From: JAAELZ01 sp965209105
Lineage (GTDB): Bacteria; Pseudomonadota; Gammaproteobacteria; Arenicellales; Poriferihabitantaceae
Assembly: GCA_965209105.1 (NCBI GenBank)
Contig: CBDBQB010000020.1
Span: 1-64,000 of the forward strand
Direction: 5' to 3'
Length of the DNA: 64,000 bases
A model generated the notes under the pieces. The model saw nothing but the letters and a program-made list of their open reading frames with translations, made no database searches and was not told the DNA's origin. Of the stretch, positions 1 through 9,028 are shown piece after piece (positions within the stretch are counted from its first letter, which is position 1; every line of letters begins with the position of its first letter). The position numbers were made by a program, and so were the translations under genes.

Positions 1-2
1 AT

Positions 3-62
3 TCAATTATTCGTGATAGAATTCTAGAAGAAGGTCAAACAAGCAAGTTCTCTGAGGCATAA
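3..62 (+). CDS. possible C-terminal end of an upstream gene
   Basis: The frame starting at base 3 is open to a TAA at 60-62 and would encode the last 19 residues of a protein ending in KFSEA. It runs in from outside the window on the same strand as the next gene, 26 bases upstream of that gene's start. The segment is too short to identify a family and could be chance, because the other two forward frames close within 30 bases. Confidence 0.25.
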   Translation, partial: SIIRDRILEEGQTSKFSEA

Positions 63-88
63 ACGAACCCATTTAACGAATGAGTTAG

Positions 89-1849
89 ATGCAGGATAAT
101 TATATAAGACGCGGAATTAGATTTATGGAGAAAGGCATTAAAATTAAGAAAAAGCTTAAATTGAATCTATTTGGCAGCTTTTATATAATTGATCCCAGTG
201 GGAAAAGTATTGAAATTGCGAGTAAAAAAGGTCGAGCCTTAATTGCGATACTAGCGATTGCGCCTAATGGAGAAAGAGCTCGATCATGGCTCCAAGCGCA
301 ACTCTGGGGAAGAGGGTCGTCGCAAGACAGTTTGCGAAAAGAACTTTCGAAATTAAGGACAATCTTTGACAGGTATAGCTTAGAAATAATTCCTAGAAAC
401 ATCCCACGTGATCTCGTTCGACTTGACTTGAGTTTTTTCGACGTTGATTTGTTTGATGTTGAAACAAGTTTAAAGGGAGAATTTCTTGAAGGCTTTGAAT
501 TATCTTCTGAGCAGAAATTTGTAGAATGGTTAAAGGAGGTTAGGGAGACCTATAACGGTTTAAAGAAGGGCATGGTTCCAAATTTATCTAGCGATGACGG
601 CGCGACATTGGATGTGCCAATTTCGGAAATAATGCGCCACGCATCGCCATCTAGATTTTGTATCGGGATTTCGCCAATACAGCTTCCAGATTACCTCAAA
701 GATAACCGTGTTATGGCTAAAGTAGAGGATCTAGTTGATCGAATTGGTAAGCTATTACTTTGTAGTGGTGGGGTCGACTTAGTTGATCATAGGGTAGCGT
801 TGGTAGTACCAAATATTACAACTATTGATTCTTTAACCAGTCCTCAAGCTCAATTGATCACCAAAATTAGCGAAACCAGTCGTGGAATAGTCGTTGTAGT
901 GCAACTAATTTTGAATGATTCTTTGCTGGTTATATGCGCTCCGAGATGCGAACTTGATTATGATACGCTTTTTCTGCCTGATTACGATGAGAGTGTGACT
1001 CAGACTTTCGTTGCCGAGGCTGTCGACGAGATGCTCTATAAACTTAGCCGAAATCAAAATTTGGTGCCAAATGACGGGCATAGCGCACTGAAGTTGGTTC
1101 ATGAAGCCGTCGACGGGATGTTTCAGTTATCGTATAACGGCTTAGATACGGCCAGAATTCATTTGGAAATGGCAAGTGAGATTCACAATGAAAGTGTTAT
1201 TTATGCATGGCGGGCTTATTTAGCAAATCACTATATTGACGATCCCCGAACCACGAACTACCAGCAATATAAAGATGAAGCAAAGTACTGCGCAGCGCGC
1301 GCGCTAGAGATCGATCGATATAACCCTTTAACTTTGTCACTGTTGACACAAGTGTATGCCTTTGCGCTAGGTGATTTAAGTACTGCACGAGAACTGATGA
1401 GTCAGGCGAAGTCGCTAAAATCTGATCATGTGATGACATATGATGGAGATGCACTGTTAAATTTGTATTTGGGGAATATGAAACAATCTAGGGCATCAGC
1501 TTTAAAAGCGGCCCAGTTAGGAAAGTTCTTATCTTATCGTTATTGTTTTTTTACGTCTTTATGTATGATTGATGGATTAAGTGGTAATCCCGATTCAGCA
1601 ATTTATGCGGGCGAGCGTGCGTTGCAATTAATTCCGTCAAAAGCTGATAGGCCGTACTCTCCTACTCTTAGATACTTAGCCGCTAACTATGCGAAAATTG
1701 GAAAATATTCACAAGCAAGTAAATTGCTGACGATACTGCAAGAATCTCACGATAAAATAGCTAGCAAGCCGCTAGAGTTTGAGCATGTTTCGCCTTCTCT
1801 AGAAATATCAGAGTTCTTGAAAATTGGGCACGACACTTTGTCAAGTTAG
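89..1849 (+). CDS. SARP/BTAD-like transcriptional regulator with TPR repeats
   Basis: The 586-residue protein begins with a winged-helix and BTAD-like region: LKLNLFGSFYI near residue 23, then an LxxxLW-type helix and DSLRKELSKLR near residues 80-90, as in SARP/DnrI-type activators. The middle (about 180-330) is unassigned. The last third is helical and looks like tetratricopeptide repeats (about 340-560). Such proteins usually activate neighbouring accessory or secondary-metabolite genes, and the tail serves for protein contacts. The gene converges on the metallopeptidase gene with one base between the stop codons. ATG at 89 is used; ATG at 125 is also possible because recognisable homology starts only after it. 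The family call is good; the target genes are inference. Confidence 0.7.
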   Translation: MQDNYIRRGIRFMEKGIKIKKKLKLNLFGSFYIIDPSGKSIEIASKKGRALIAILAIAPNGERARSWLQAQLWGRGSSQDSLRKELSKLRTIFDRYSLEIIPRNIPRDLVRLDLSFFDVDLFDVETSLKGEFLEGFELSSEQKFVEWLKEVRETYNGLKKGMVPNLSSDDGATLDVPISEIMRHASPSRFCIGISPIQLPDYLKDNRVMAKVEDLVDRIGKLLLCSGGVDLVDHRVALVVPNITTIDSLTSPQAQLITKISETSRGIVVVVQLILNDSLLVICAPRCELDYDTLFLPDYDESVTQTFVAEAVDEMLYKLSRNQNLVPNDGHSALKLVHEAVDGMFQLSYNGLDTARIHLEMASEIHNESVIYAWRAYLANHYIDDPRTTNYQQYKDEAKYCAARALEIDRYNPLTLSLLTQVYAFALGDLSTARELMSQAKSLKSDHVMTYDGDALLNLYLGNMKQSRASALKAAQLGKFLSYRYCFFTSLCMIDGLSGNPDSAIYAGERALQLIPSKADRPYSPTLRYLAANYAKIGKYSQASKLLTILQESHDKIASKPLEFEHVSPSLEISEFLKIGHDTLSS

Positions 1850-1850
1850 G

Positions 1851-4286
1851 CTAAGGACAAGGACTTTTTTTACCTTTTTTGCAAGGGAGGTTTTTAGGAT
1901 TCACCGAAGGCCGGTAGTACTGTCTATTACTTTGATGTGTTGAGGCTGAGGAGTGTTCGCGGGTTGTTGGATCATCGTCTGTAAATGCGGGGGCGAAATA
2001 GTTTTCTCCCTTAGAACCAGTACTGCCGTAAGTTTGCGCTTCGGGATGATGATTTGAATCATTTTGGGTAGGGCAATCAATGTTCCTCTGAATAGAGAAA
2101 TTGAAGTAGGGTTCTAGTGAAATTATGGTACCGTCTTCGATTTTCATTTCTCCCATCACGATATCACCAGCGTTGACAATTAATCTGCAGTTGAGTTTTA
2201 TAGCCTGAAACGTATCTTCGGTACTAAAGATATTTTCCTTATCTTCTATATCGTAAAGCTCAAGTTCCGAGTCTTTAGTCGGCCGATAAGGCTTTAGATG
2301 AGCAATAAATATAGGATTAACCCAAATCTTTTCCTTTAAGCGATTTGTGACTGTAACCGTTTCCCAGTCGCCGATACCGAGTTCGCTCTTTTTTGAATTG
2401 ACATCGGAATTCCATTCCCGTTTAAATTGTACTGTGGTGGTGATTGCAACCCCGAGTGTTGAAAGGTATTCTAATGCAGGATGTAGATTAAAATCCAAAT
2501 AGTAAGCCCCGTCGTCAACTGAATAGGTGAATCCAATGTCTGCCGTTGATTGGGGTCGGGAATCCTGAGTCATAAGGGAACTGTTGGATTCTTTCCATTG
2601 CGAAATGGAATTCTCATTATTGCTGAAACTGTATATATCTACTTCAATATTATCTAATTTGAGTACGATTTTCTCCGGCTCTAAATTATGAGATATGAGT
2701 ACTTTTACAGTATGTTGAAATACGCCAATATAAGCGTTAGCATCTGTTGTACTCGATCGAATATGTATTGTTGCTGAATCGGGAACGCTTTTAGGTAGTT
2801 CGTCTGGTAAAAGTACTTTGGCTTTTTTGCTGTTGTACCATTCATAGTCAAGTTTTAACCGCGGCGATGATTCTACCTTTGAAGCAGGAGGGTTAGTATC
2901 TACAACAGAAGGTAAAACGTAACTGAAGTGAGCGGTTTTAGTTTGCAGATTATACTCCCCTATGATTGTCCAATATTTATAGGTTTTCGGCGATGATTGA
3001 GCAGAAATACTGGAAATGGTTTCATGTAAGCCTTTGTAGGTGTGGTCTGAAACCCATTGCGGATATTGATAAGTCATTAAATCAAAATACTCGTTGTATG
3101 CCAGTATGCTAGGTGATCTTTCGTCATTTCGACAATCTAAGCCTAAAAATATCTTTTTTGCTTGTGTATCGGTATCGGCATCTGTGTGGATAGAAATATA
3201 TCCATAATCTTGAACTTCGCTTCTGTTAGGGCCAGTTGGTGGGGAGCTATCTTTGGACGTGCAATTTGCACGAAGATACTGATTTGTCTGGCCAATATAC
3301 TTCCCGTGAATCTTTTTATCGGGTATGCCTGGATGTAGTCTTCCAAGTAAATGCGCTAATTCATGTGCGCCTAATGCGCCATCGGACTCGGCCACTGCGA
3401 ATGCCACCATGTGAGGCGTCGGAAACTGTGGGCTGTCCATCGCTGCGCCGCCAAAGCGACCACTTGGGTCATCAATAACCCCGAGATATAATGTGTTGGG
3501 ATGCCATGTATTGCCCTTTAATTCCTTAATTTCAGTAGAGCCTTGGGATGTTGACAGCGCAAACTTTCCCCGAGAAATGTCTTGATTACGAATAGCCAAG
3601 AGATTCTGAAATAACAAGGAATACACTAAATCCGTTTTTTCTTCTGATCTTTCACTGCGCTGTGCAATTTTTCTTAAGCGGTTGAACCTTCTTGGGGCAT
3701 CTATAGTTACGGTACTCCAATGAAGCTTAGAGATAGGGAAAGCCTTTTCAATAAAGCTTCTAATCACGTCAAGCTGACCAGGCGATGGAGTGTTTATCAC
3801 CTGATTTCGTCTATCTAGATACCTATAGGCAACTGCTCTACAGTACAACTCAACTTTTTTCTTGAAAAGGAAATCTGATTTGTTTTCTTGGGTAGTATGT
3901 CCCGTGGAGGAGCCATTAACAGTGATTTTGCTCAAGCTCACTGTTGCAACTCTATCTTTATTTACATGATCGTCGAAGAAATTGTCCGGCAGTTTAAAGT
4001 TTAGCGACTGATTCCAATCAAGACGTTGATCAATTAATTTAGGTTGAGCATGCAGCTTAGGTTGCGAAACCGTCGCTAAAGAGTTGAGTCGCGTTCTTAA
4101 TTTTGAGTTTTCAACTTTAACTAACAGCGTTCCATCCATCTCAATGTTTTCGATTTGAGTTTTTCGCCAACTTGCATATAAGTAAACACGTATATAAGTG
4201 GGCTTTCCTTGGATTAGAGGAATCTCATTGTGGAAGTTTTGGATAGATTGAACAACCTCAAACCCAATAATGTTTATGTTAGCCAC
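1851..4286 (-). CDS. metzincin-type zinc metallopeptidase, large, unassigned family
   Basis: The 811-residue protein carries a full metzincin zinc motif, HExxHxxGxxH, at His308, Glu309, His312, Gly315 and His318. A Met-turn-like DLMTYQYPQW segment follows about 75 residues later. The N-terminus (VVQSIQNFHNEIPLIQGKPT, residues 12-31, then YIRVYLYA) resembles the beta-rich leader module seen in some large bacterial metallopeptidases. The C-terminal half appears beta-rich, and the last 70 residues are low-complexity and polar. No signal peptide or membrane segment is visible, so export, if any, would need another route. Translation starts at a GTG, 44 bases after the stop of the PAP2/haloperoxidase-like gene, so the two are probably co-transcribed. 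Substrate unknown. Confidence 0.75.
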   Translation of the reverse strand: MANINIIGFEVVQSIQNFHNEIPLIQGKPTYIRVYLYASWRKTQIENIEMDGTLLVKVENSKLRTRLNSLATVSQPKLHAQPKLIDQRLDWNQSLNFKLPDNFFDDHVNKDRVATVSLSKITVNGSSTGHTTQENKSDFLFKKKVELYCRAVAYRYLDRRNQVINTPSPGQLDVIRSFIEKAFPISKLHWSTVTIDAPRRFNRLRKIAQRSERSEEKTDLVYSLLFQNLLAIRNQDISRGKFALSTSQGSTEIKELKGNTWHPNTLYLGVIDDPSGRFGGAAMDSPQFPTPHMVAFAVAESDGALGAHELAHLLGRLHPGIPDKKIHGKYIGQTNQYLRANCTSKDSSPPTGPNRSEVQDYGYISIHTDADTDTQAKKIFLGLDCRNDERSPSILAYNEYFDLMTYQYPQWVSDHTYKGLHETISSISAQSSPKTYKYWTIIGEYNLQTKTAHFSYVLPSVVDTNPPASKVESSPRLKLDYEWYNSKKAKVLLPDELPKSVPDSATIHIRSSTTDANAYIGVFQHTVKVLISHNLEPEKIVLKLDNIEVDIYSFSNNENSISQWKESNSSLMTQDSRPQSTADIGFTYSVDDGAYYLDFNLHPALEYLSTLGVAITTTVQFKREWNSDVNSKKSELGIGDWETVTVTNRLKEKIWVNPIFIAHLKPYRPTKDSELELYDIEDKENIFSTEDTFQAIKLNCRLIVNAGDIVMGEMKIEDGTIISLEPYFNFSIQRNIDCPTQNDSNHHPEAQTYGSTGSKGENYFAPAFTDDDPTTREHSSASTHQSNRQYYRPSVNPKNLPCKKGKKSPCP

Positions 4287-4330
4287 TTTTATTTATCCCA
4301 AAGTCAAATGGTGATTTGCAAACTGAGTGG

Positions 4331-5452
4331 TTACGACCATTCATGTTTTGCCGCCGAGAATATATCTATTAAAAGATCATTTTTCGTGCCTGGTTTGATT
4401 AGTTTTTTGATTGCATCAGCGAGTTCAATTCCAGCCTCTGAATCTGAATCAAAGTGAACACCTGCCCATTCTCTATTCTCTGCAACATCCCTGGCCATCT
4501 GTTTTAAATGAGGCTCCAATTCACTAAGATGTGTAGCATCCTTGGTTTGTTCGAAAAGTACTATGAGAACATCCTTTATCAAGTGTGCTTGCGTGGAATG
4601 GCCGCTTGGGAAAGAGTAATGCGCCGGAATGGCTATTTCAGGGTAGATAAATTGACTTACTTGGGACGGCCTTGGACGCTTAAACCCAAATTTATAATGA
4701 GCGACCACACTGTATGCGATAAGAGAAAGTGTATCAATTAGCCTTACCGTTTGAGGGTGCATTTGAGGGTCAATACCACAGGTATCCAAAATTCTAGGGA
4801 TGTAATCATAGGCTTCATCGTTGATATCCTCTATTCGTTCTTGTAACTGAGGGTGCTCTTGTTTTCGAATCAGCTCTTCGATTTCTTTTTCGACTACTTT
4901 CTTGTACCTCTTGTTTATGGCTACTGCGTGTCGTCTATAGAGATGAGATCTTTTTCCAGCAAATTTCAATGCAGCGATTTGGAAATCATTAGTGTTGTTA
5001 ATTGAACTTAAATTAAGTAATCCGGGCAGATGATTTACGTCCGGTAGAGCTTCTTTATATGAAAGCAAGGGCTTTTGGCCTGTCGACGCTTTTAATATAA
5101 ATTTATTTAAATAGTAGTAGTCGATCCATCGGATGTCTGTTCTTACGAAACCAAATCTTACCGACTCTTCTTGATTTTCATCAAAATTATCATCAAACCA
5201 AAAATCATTATCGAAATCTCTGCTTCTGCTTCTGCTTCTGCTCCTGCTCCTGCTTCTGCTCCTGCTTCTGCTTCTGCTTCTGCTCCTGCTCCTGCTCCTG
5301 CTCCTACTTCTACTGCTCGATGCAGGAAATGGTTCATAGTCAGTAGTAAGTTGCTCAATTACTGATGGATCAACTTCGTCCGTTTTAAGTTCGGAATCTT
5401 CTGAAGAATGCTCAATTCCTTCGGGGTCATGTATTATTGGCTTTCTGGTCAT
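4331..5452 (-). CDS. PAP2/vanadium haloperoxidase-like protein with Arg-Ser repeat
   Basis: The 373-residue protein has all the phosphatase/haloperoxidase signature blocks in its C-terminal half: KFGFKRPRP (K-x6-RP), PSGH within FPSGHSTQAH, and NREWAGVHFDSD (R-x5-H-x3-D). It should therefore bind phosphate or vanadate. It lacks the membrane helices of PAP2 lipid phosphatases and has no signal peptide, which fits the soluble bacterial vanadium-haloperoxidase-like branch. Near residues 45-80 it contains about 16 consecutive Arg-Ser dipeptides. ATG at 5452 is chosen because GAGGAA lies 6 bases upstream; a TTG one codon earlier is less likely. It precedes the metallopeptidase gene in the same direction. 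Whether it halogenates, oxidises or dephosphorylates cannot be told from the motifs. Confidence 0.75.
   Translation of the reverse strand: MTRKPIIHDPEGIEHSSEDSELKTDEVDPSVIEQLTTDYEPFPASSSRSRSRSRSRSRSRSRSRSRSRSRSRSRSRSRDFDNDFWFDDNFDENQEESVRFGFVRTDIRWIDYYYLNKFILKASTGQKPLLSYKEALPDVNHLPGLLNLSSINNTNDFQIAALKFAGKRSHLYRRHAVAINKRYKKVVEKEIEELIRKQEHPQLQERIEDINDEAYDYIPRILDTCGIDPQMHPQTVRLIDTLSLIAYSVVAHYKFGFKRPRPSQVSQFIYPEIAIPAHYSFPSGHSTQAHLIKDVLIVLFEQTKDATHLSELEPHLKQMARDVAENREWAGVHFDSDSEAGIELADAIKKLIKPGTKNDLLIDIFSAAKHEWS
5219..5316 (-). repeat. hexanucleotide tandem repeat coding for Arg-Ser dipeptides
   Basis: About 16 near-perfect 6-base units lie inside the PAP2/haloperoxidase-like gene. On the plus strand the units read TGCTTC or TGCTCC (14 copies from 5221 to 5304), followed by TACTTC and TACTGC. 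On the coding strand this alternates AGA or AGG (Arg) with AGC (Ser). The unit length is a multiple of three, so gain or loss of units changes only the length of the linker and not the frame. Confidence 0.95.
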
Positions 5453-5550
5453 CAATCATTCCTCGTATTAGTTAATGATGATTGTATTAGTATTTGATTT
5501 GAGAAAATGATAGCAGGTATTTTTGTATAAAATCAGAGCTAGCTGTATTT

Positions 5551-5572
5551 TTCACGGAAGATTCACGGAAGA
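5551..5572. repeat. 11-bp tandem duplication in a divergent intergenic region
   Basis: Two perfect copies of TTCACGGAAGA sit at 5551-5561 and 5562-5572, followed by TTCCC. The stretch lies between the divergently transcribed PAP2-like gene (start 5452) and the cyclase-like gene (start 5664). It could be a regulator site or a simple slippage duplication; nothing further supports either. Confidence 0.6.
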
Positions 5573-5663
5573 TTCCCCCACAATTCCCGTTACGATAGTT
5601 TTTGAGCGCTTACTATTTGTTCTTCGAAAATACTTTACTTTGTAAAGAGCGATCTGTGGAAAT

Positions 5664-6290
5664 ATGAATAAACCTTTGACAGAATACAGAGAATACAAGC
5701 CTTTTCCTTTTTCAGGTATTTGCATTAATACTGTGCAAGACCTACCGAAGGAGCAATTGCTGACTGTTATGATGGTCGACTTAGTGAATTCCACTGCCCT
5801 ATCAAACGAGTTATCATCTCGTGAAATTGGTTATCTATTATTAGAGTATTACGCGATTTGTTCCAAAGAAATTAGTAGAAATGAGGGGAGAGTGATTCGC
5901 TGTATTGGAGATGGTGTCTTAGCTATTTTTGAGGATACTATTAGCCCCGAAGCTTGCACTAAAAATGCGATGAAATGCGCTATTAAATTGAAATCACACA
6001 TTACTGAAGAGTTAGTAAATCTCACCCCCAAGCTAAAAACTCTATCTTTTAGAATCAGTATTGTGACAGGTTATGGCATTCCAACTTTTTTAACGCAATT
6101 TAATCAAGAAGTTGTGTTTGGGAAATTACCATTTATTGCAGATCGACTAAACCATGCAGGCAATAGTAATGATATTATATTCAATTGCCAAGCAGCCAAA
6201 TGGATAGCGCCAGATATTGAGATTAGTAAAGTTGAAAATTTAGAATTGAAGGGATTTAAAGAAAACATAGAAGCTTGGAGACTTTGTTAA
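5664..6290 (+). CDS. class III adenylate/guanylate cyclase-like domain protein
   Basis: The 208-residue protein is essentially a lone class III nucleotidyl cyclase catalytic domain. The two metal-binding aspartates are present: Asp39 in MMVDLVNST and Asp83 in IGDGVLAIF, 44 residues apart as usual. In the later motif, where active enzymes have G-x-x-V-N-x-A-x-R-L, this protein reads GKLPFIADRL. The transition-state Asn is therefore replaced by Phe while the Arg is kept. It may have low or no activity, or act as a binding subunit. No sensor domain or membrane helix is present. It diverges from the PAP2-like gene and is followed at 6729 by a Crp-type regulator, a plausible but unproven cyclic-nucleotide partner. 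Confidence 0.75.
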   Translation: MNKPLTEYREYKPFPFSGICINTVQDLPKEQLLTVMMVDLVNSTALSNELSSREIGYLLLEYYAICSKEISRNEGRVIRCIGDGVLAIFEDTISPEACTKNAMKCAIKLKSHITEELVNLTPKLKTLSFRISIVTGYGIPTFLTQFNQEVVFGKLPFIADRLNHAGNSNDIIFNCQAAKWIAPDIEISKVENLELKGFKENIEAWRLC

Positions 6291-6728
6291 AGCCTCTCCG
6301 ACGCGGCACTAGTCGTCCTGATTGGGATAAAGGGCCTGATTTCGAGAGCCAGATTTTGTAGAGAACGATAAGCAGCGCTGCATCACTGACTTCCCCTTGA
6401 TTTTGAAGGGAAATCGTTCAAAATTGCTATGACCTAAACTGTCAATCCTCTGAAAAAAATTCACGACGGTTGTTGAAAATAGTGTAAACCTTTCGGCTTT
6501 GTTGATTGTGCTCAATCAATTTTCTAGTCGGCCTAAATCGTTTGCTTAAGAAGCTAAGACTCGCATCCCCGGCGGATTTATGTCGGCTTTTCAAATAGAG
6601 ACTTATGTCAATTAACGCTTTCAATTTTCCCCAATGATTTAGTGTTTTCTTTTCGGTTGCGTTGCATTACTAAAACTTGGTTCGGTTGTGGTAATCTGAC
6701 TTGAGTTAAATACAAGTAAAGCTCTGAT
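6291..6728. other. 438-bp gene-free stretch
   Basis: No convincing gene lies between the cyclase-like gene and the Crp/Fnr gene. Minus-strand open frames here (up to 68 codons) have no ribosome binding site and no recognisable sequence. The region is A+T-rich and presumably holds the promoter of the Crp/Fnr gene close to its 3' end; no clear -35/-10 pair was identified. Confidence 0.5.
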
Positions 6729-7418
6729 ATGATCTCTATTGAGAAGCTAAAGAAAATACAATTATTTCGCGAATTATCGGAGCCTGAGTTATTACTCATC
6801 CAGCCTGCGATACATGAAAGTATCTATGTCCCGGAAGGAGTGATTCTTAGCCATGGTGAAAGTAGCTCAACGGCATATATTTTGATGAGTGGGGCTGTTC
6901 GCTCGACTACATTTTCTTCTAGTGGTAAAGAGATTTGCTTTCAGCATCTGGAGCAAGGGGAGATGTTTGGTGAACTATCTGCGATTGATGGTTTACCTAG
7001 AACCACGAGCATTATCGCAGACACAGAATGCGTGTTGGGTGTGATAGATTCCCAACAACTTTGGACGTTAATGGAAACATACCCTGCTGTGATGGCGGCA
7101 GTGTTAAAACGGCTTACTTCTTTAGTGCGGTTTTTGTGTTCGCGGGTTTATGAGTACGGTGCGCTAGGCACACGAGAAAGAACCCGCGTAGAAATCTTAC
7201 GTTTGGCGAAAAAGCATATGATTGACGATAAGAATGCAGTTATTACAGATATGCCTACGCACGAAAACATTGCTAATCGAATTGCCTCTCACCGCGAGGC
7301 GGTTACCAAGGAATTTAGCTATTTAACGAAGATGGGCTTAATTGAGAAAAAAGGAAAAACGCTCGTAGTGCCGGATGTTAATGCGCTTTCGGCGACGGTT
7401 ATTGAGAGTGTTATCTAG
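6729..7418 (+). CDS. Crp/Fnr family transcriptional regulator
   Basis: The 229-residue protein has an N-terminal cyclic-nucleotide-binding jelly roll with a well preserved phosphate-binding cassette (FGELSAIDGLPRTTSI, near residues 80-95, with Glu and Arg kept). A long dimerisation helix follows, then a C-terminal HTH: the segment THENIANRIASHREAVTKE near residues 180-198 contains the recognition helix. No cysteine cluster for an Fnr-type iron-sulfur centre is seen at the N-terminus. Cyclic nucleotide binding is therefore plausible, and a cyclase-like gene lies just upstream on the same strand, 438 bases away. Its regulon is unknown. Confidence 0.88.
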   Translation: MISIEKLKKIQLFRELSEPELLLIQPAIHESIYVPEGVILSHGESSSTAYILMSGAVRSTTFSSSGKEICFQHLEQGEMFGELSAIDGLPRTTSIIADTECVLGVIDSQQLWTLMETYPAVMAAVLKRLTSLVRFLCSRVYEYGALGTRERTRVEILRLAKKHMIDDKNAVITDMPTHENIANRIASHREAVTKEFSYLTKMGLIEKKGKTLVVPDVNALSATVIESVI

Positions 7419-9028
7419 ATGCTTTAGCTGATGCCAGTTAATAGCGGGCAGTATTTTTTGGATAAAATCTGAACGCTAAGAGCTGGCTAATATCTCAAAG
7501 GACACACTTCAACGCCATCTTGTTCGGCTGCCTTGCTTAAAGACAAATCACAGCAATTTTCCCCGATTTGCTTTTAATCGGAAAGCAGAAACCATCATCT
7601 ACTAATTCAAGGCTGCGATAGTTTAAGACGACATCGCCCGTTGCCCCGCCAAAGCCGTCAATTGCAATATAGTAGCTTGTACCTTTTACGGCCTCAAACG
7701 TGACTTCGCTATAAAGTACTTCTCCGTTTGCGTCGTCGTTCCCGGCGTTCTTATTTAGCCCTGTGAAATCCGAAGGTGCCAGTTGAATAGCGCTTTCAGG
7801 TACTTCAAGCGCTGCGGGGGCGACATCTGAATAGATCGAGAGTAGGGTATCAAAATTACTGCCGTTGGTATCAAATGTAAATGACCCTGATTCCGGTGCA
7901 ACCCAATCAAACCAGACAGATTTAAGCGGCGTACCACTATCTCCAATATTGCCATGATAAGGCTCGTTGAGTTCAGCTGTTGCATCTCGATTCGTGACTT
8001 GGAAGCCTCCTACTAGGCCTTGCAGTAAGATGGCGGTAGCCGCGGAATCTTCGCTACCCACCGAAGTTGGCTCGGCCATGATGTCGTCAAAACTAATGGT
8101 CGCCAGACCCAAAGTGCCAGGCCTTATTTCACCTTGTATTGATTTATATGCTGATCCGGGTGAAAGTGCATAAATTGGCGTGGTAATTGTATGGATATAG
8201 GTTTCAGCACCGATCTTGAAAATCATTTGGTTTCCTGCTCTTTCTACTGAAAAGTCATAGTAGGTGCTAGGAGAGATAGCCGTCACGAATTTATGGTAAA
8301 AAATTTGCGTTCCAGAGGTTTCCCAAAGAGGGTCGGCGATGGTTTCCATATAGGCAAATGCGCGGAATGTTCCATCGCCTCTAGCCTCCAAGCCCAGTTG
8401 TGCGAATACGTCACCTAGTTTCCCATTGTATTCGCCGTTGGCTTGCGTTGCGTTGTACCAGACCCCAGTGGTGCGTGCGCGGGCCCTATCGCTCGAGGTT
8501 ACGCCGACCAAGGCCGCGCTATTGATTTTTGCTTTAAACTGAACTTTATTTGAATTAGCGTATTCGCGCGGGAAATTGAGTAGATGTTTGTTGCCAACAC
8601 TATCTCCGCCGGCGCCAATCAATGCGCTAAAGGTGTTTGGGGTGGCGTGCACGGTATTGAAGTTGATTCGAATATCGTCATCTGTGGTGTTCACAGCAGC
8701 ATCTCGTTCGCCTCGCCGCCAGACGGCTGAATTTAGTCCTGGCGTTAGCAAGTCAGCCTGAAAATTATCGAATAGCATACCGTCGACAGTGACCGATCCA
8801 ATGGATCCTGATATCGTATTCGTTCCGATACCTGTTGTCAGCGCGCTATTCATATCTGTACGAAGCTCCATTCCTTTATGCCCATAATATGGGTCAGCGC
8901 TTGAACCTCGCGCTGGACCCACAGCGTTTACAGTCGTGCCATTAAACCCAAAGCTGAAATTGTTATCTCCGTCATAAGAAGTGGACCCGCTTTTTAGGAC
9001 AGGTAGCTTAGGAGTTATTTTCACCTGA

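Noticed and set aside
5158..5365. Open frames on both strands across the hexanucleotide repeat, rich in Ala/Ser/Pro
   Set aside because: They are alternative-frame reads of the Arg-Ser repeat inside the PAP2-like gene and have no ribosome binding site or homology.
8977..9024. Apparent N-terminus MKITPKLPVLKSGST of the downstream half of the split gene
   Set aside because: These codons come from the inverted-repeat end of the IS; the true upstream part of the protein is encoded beyond 10244.
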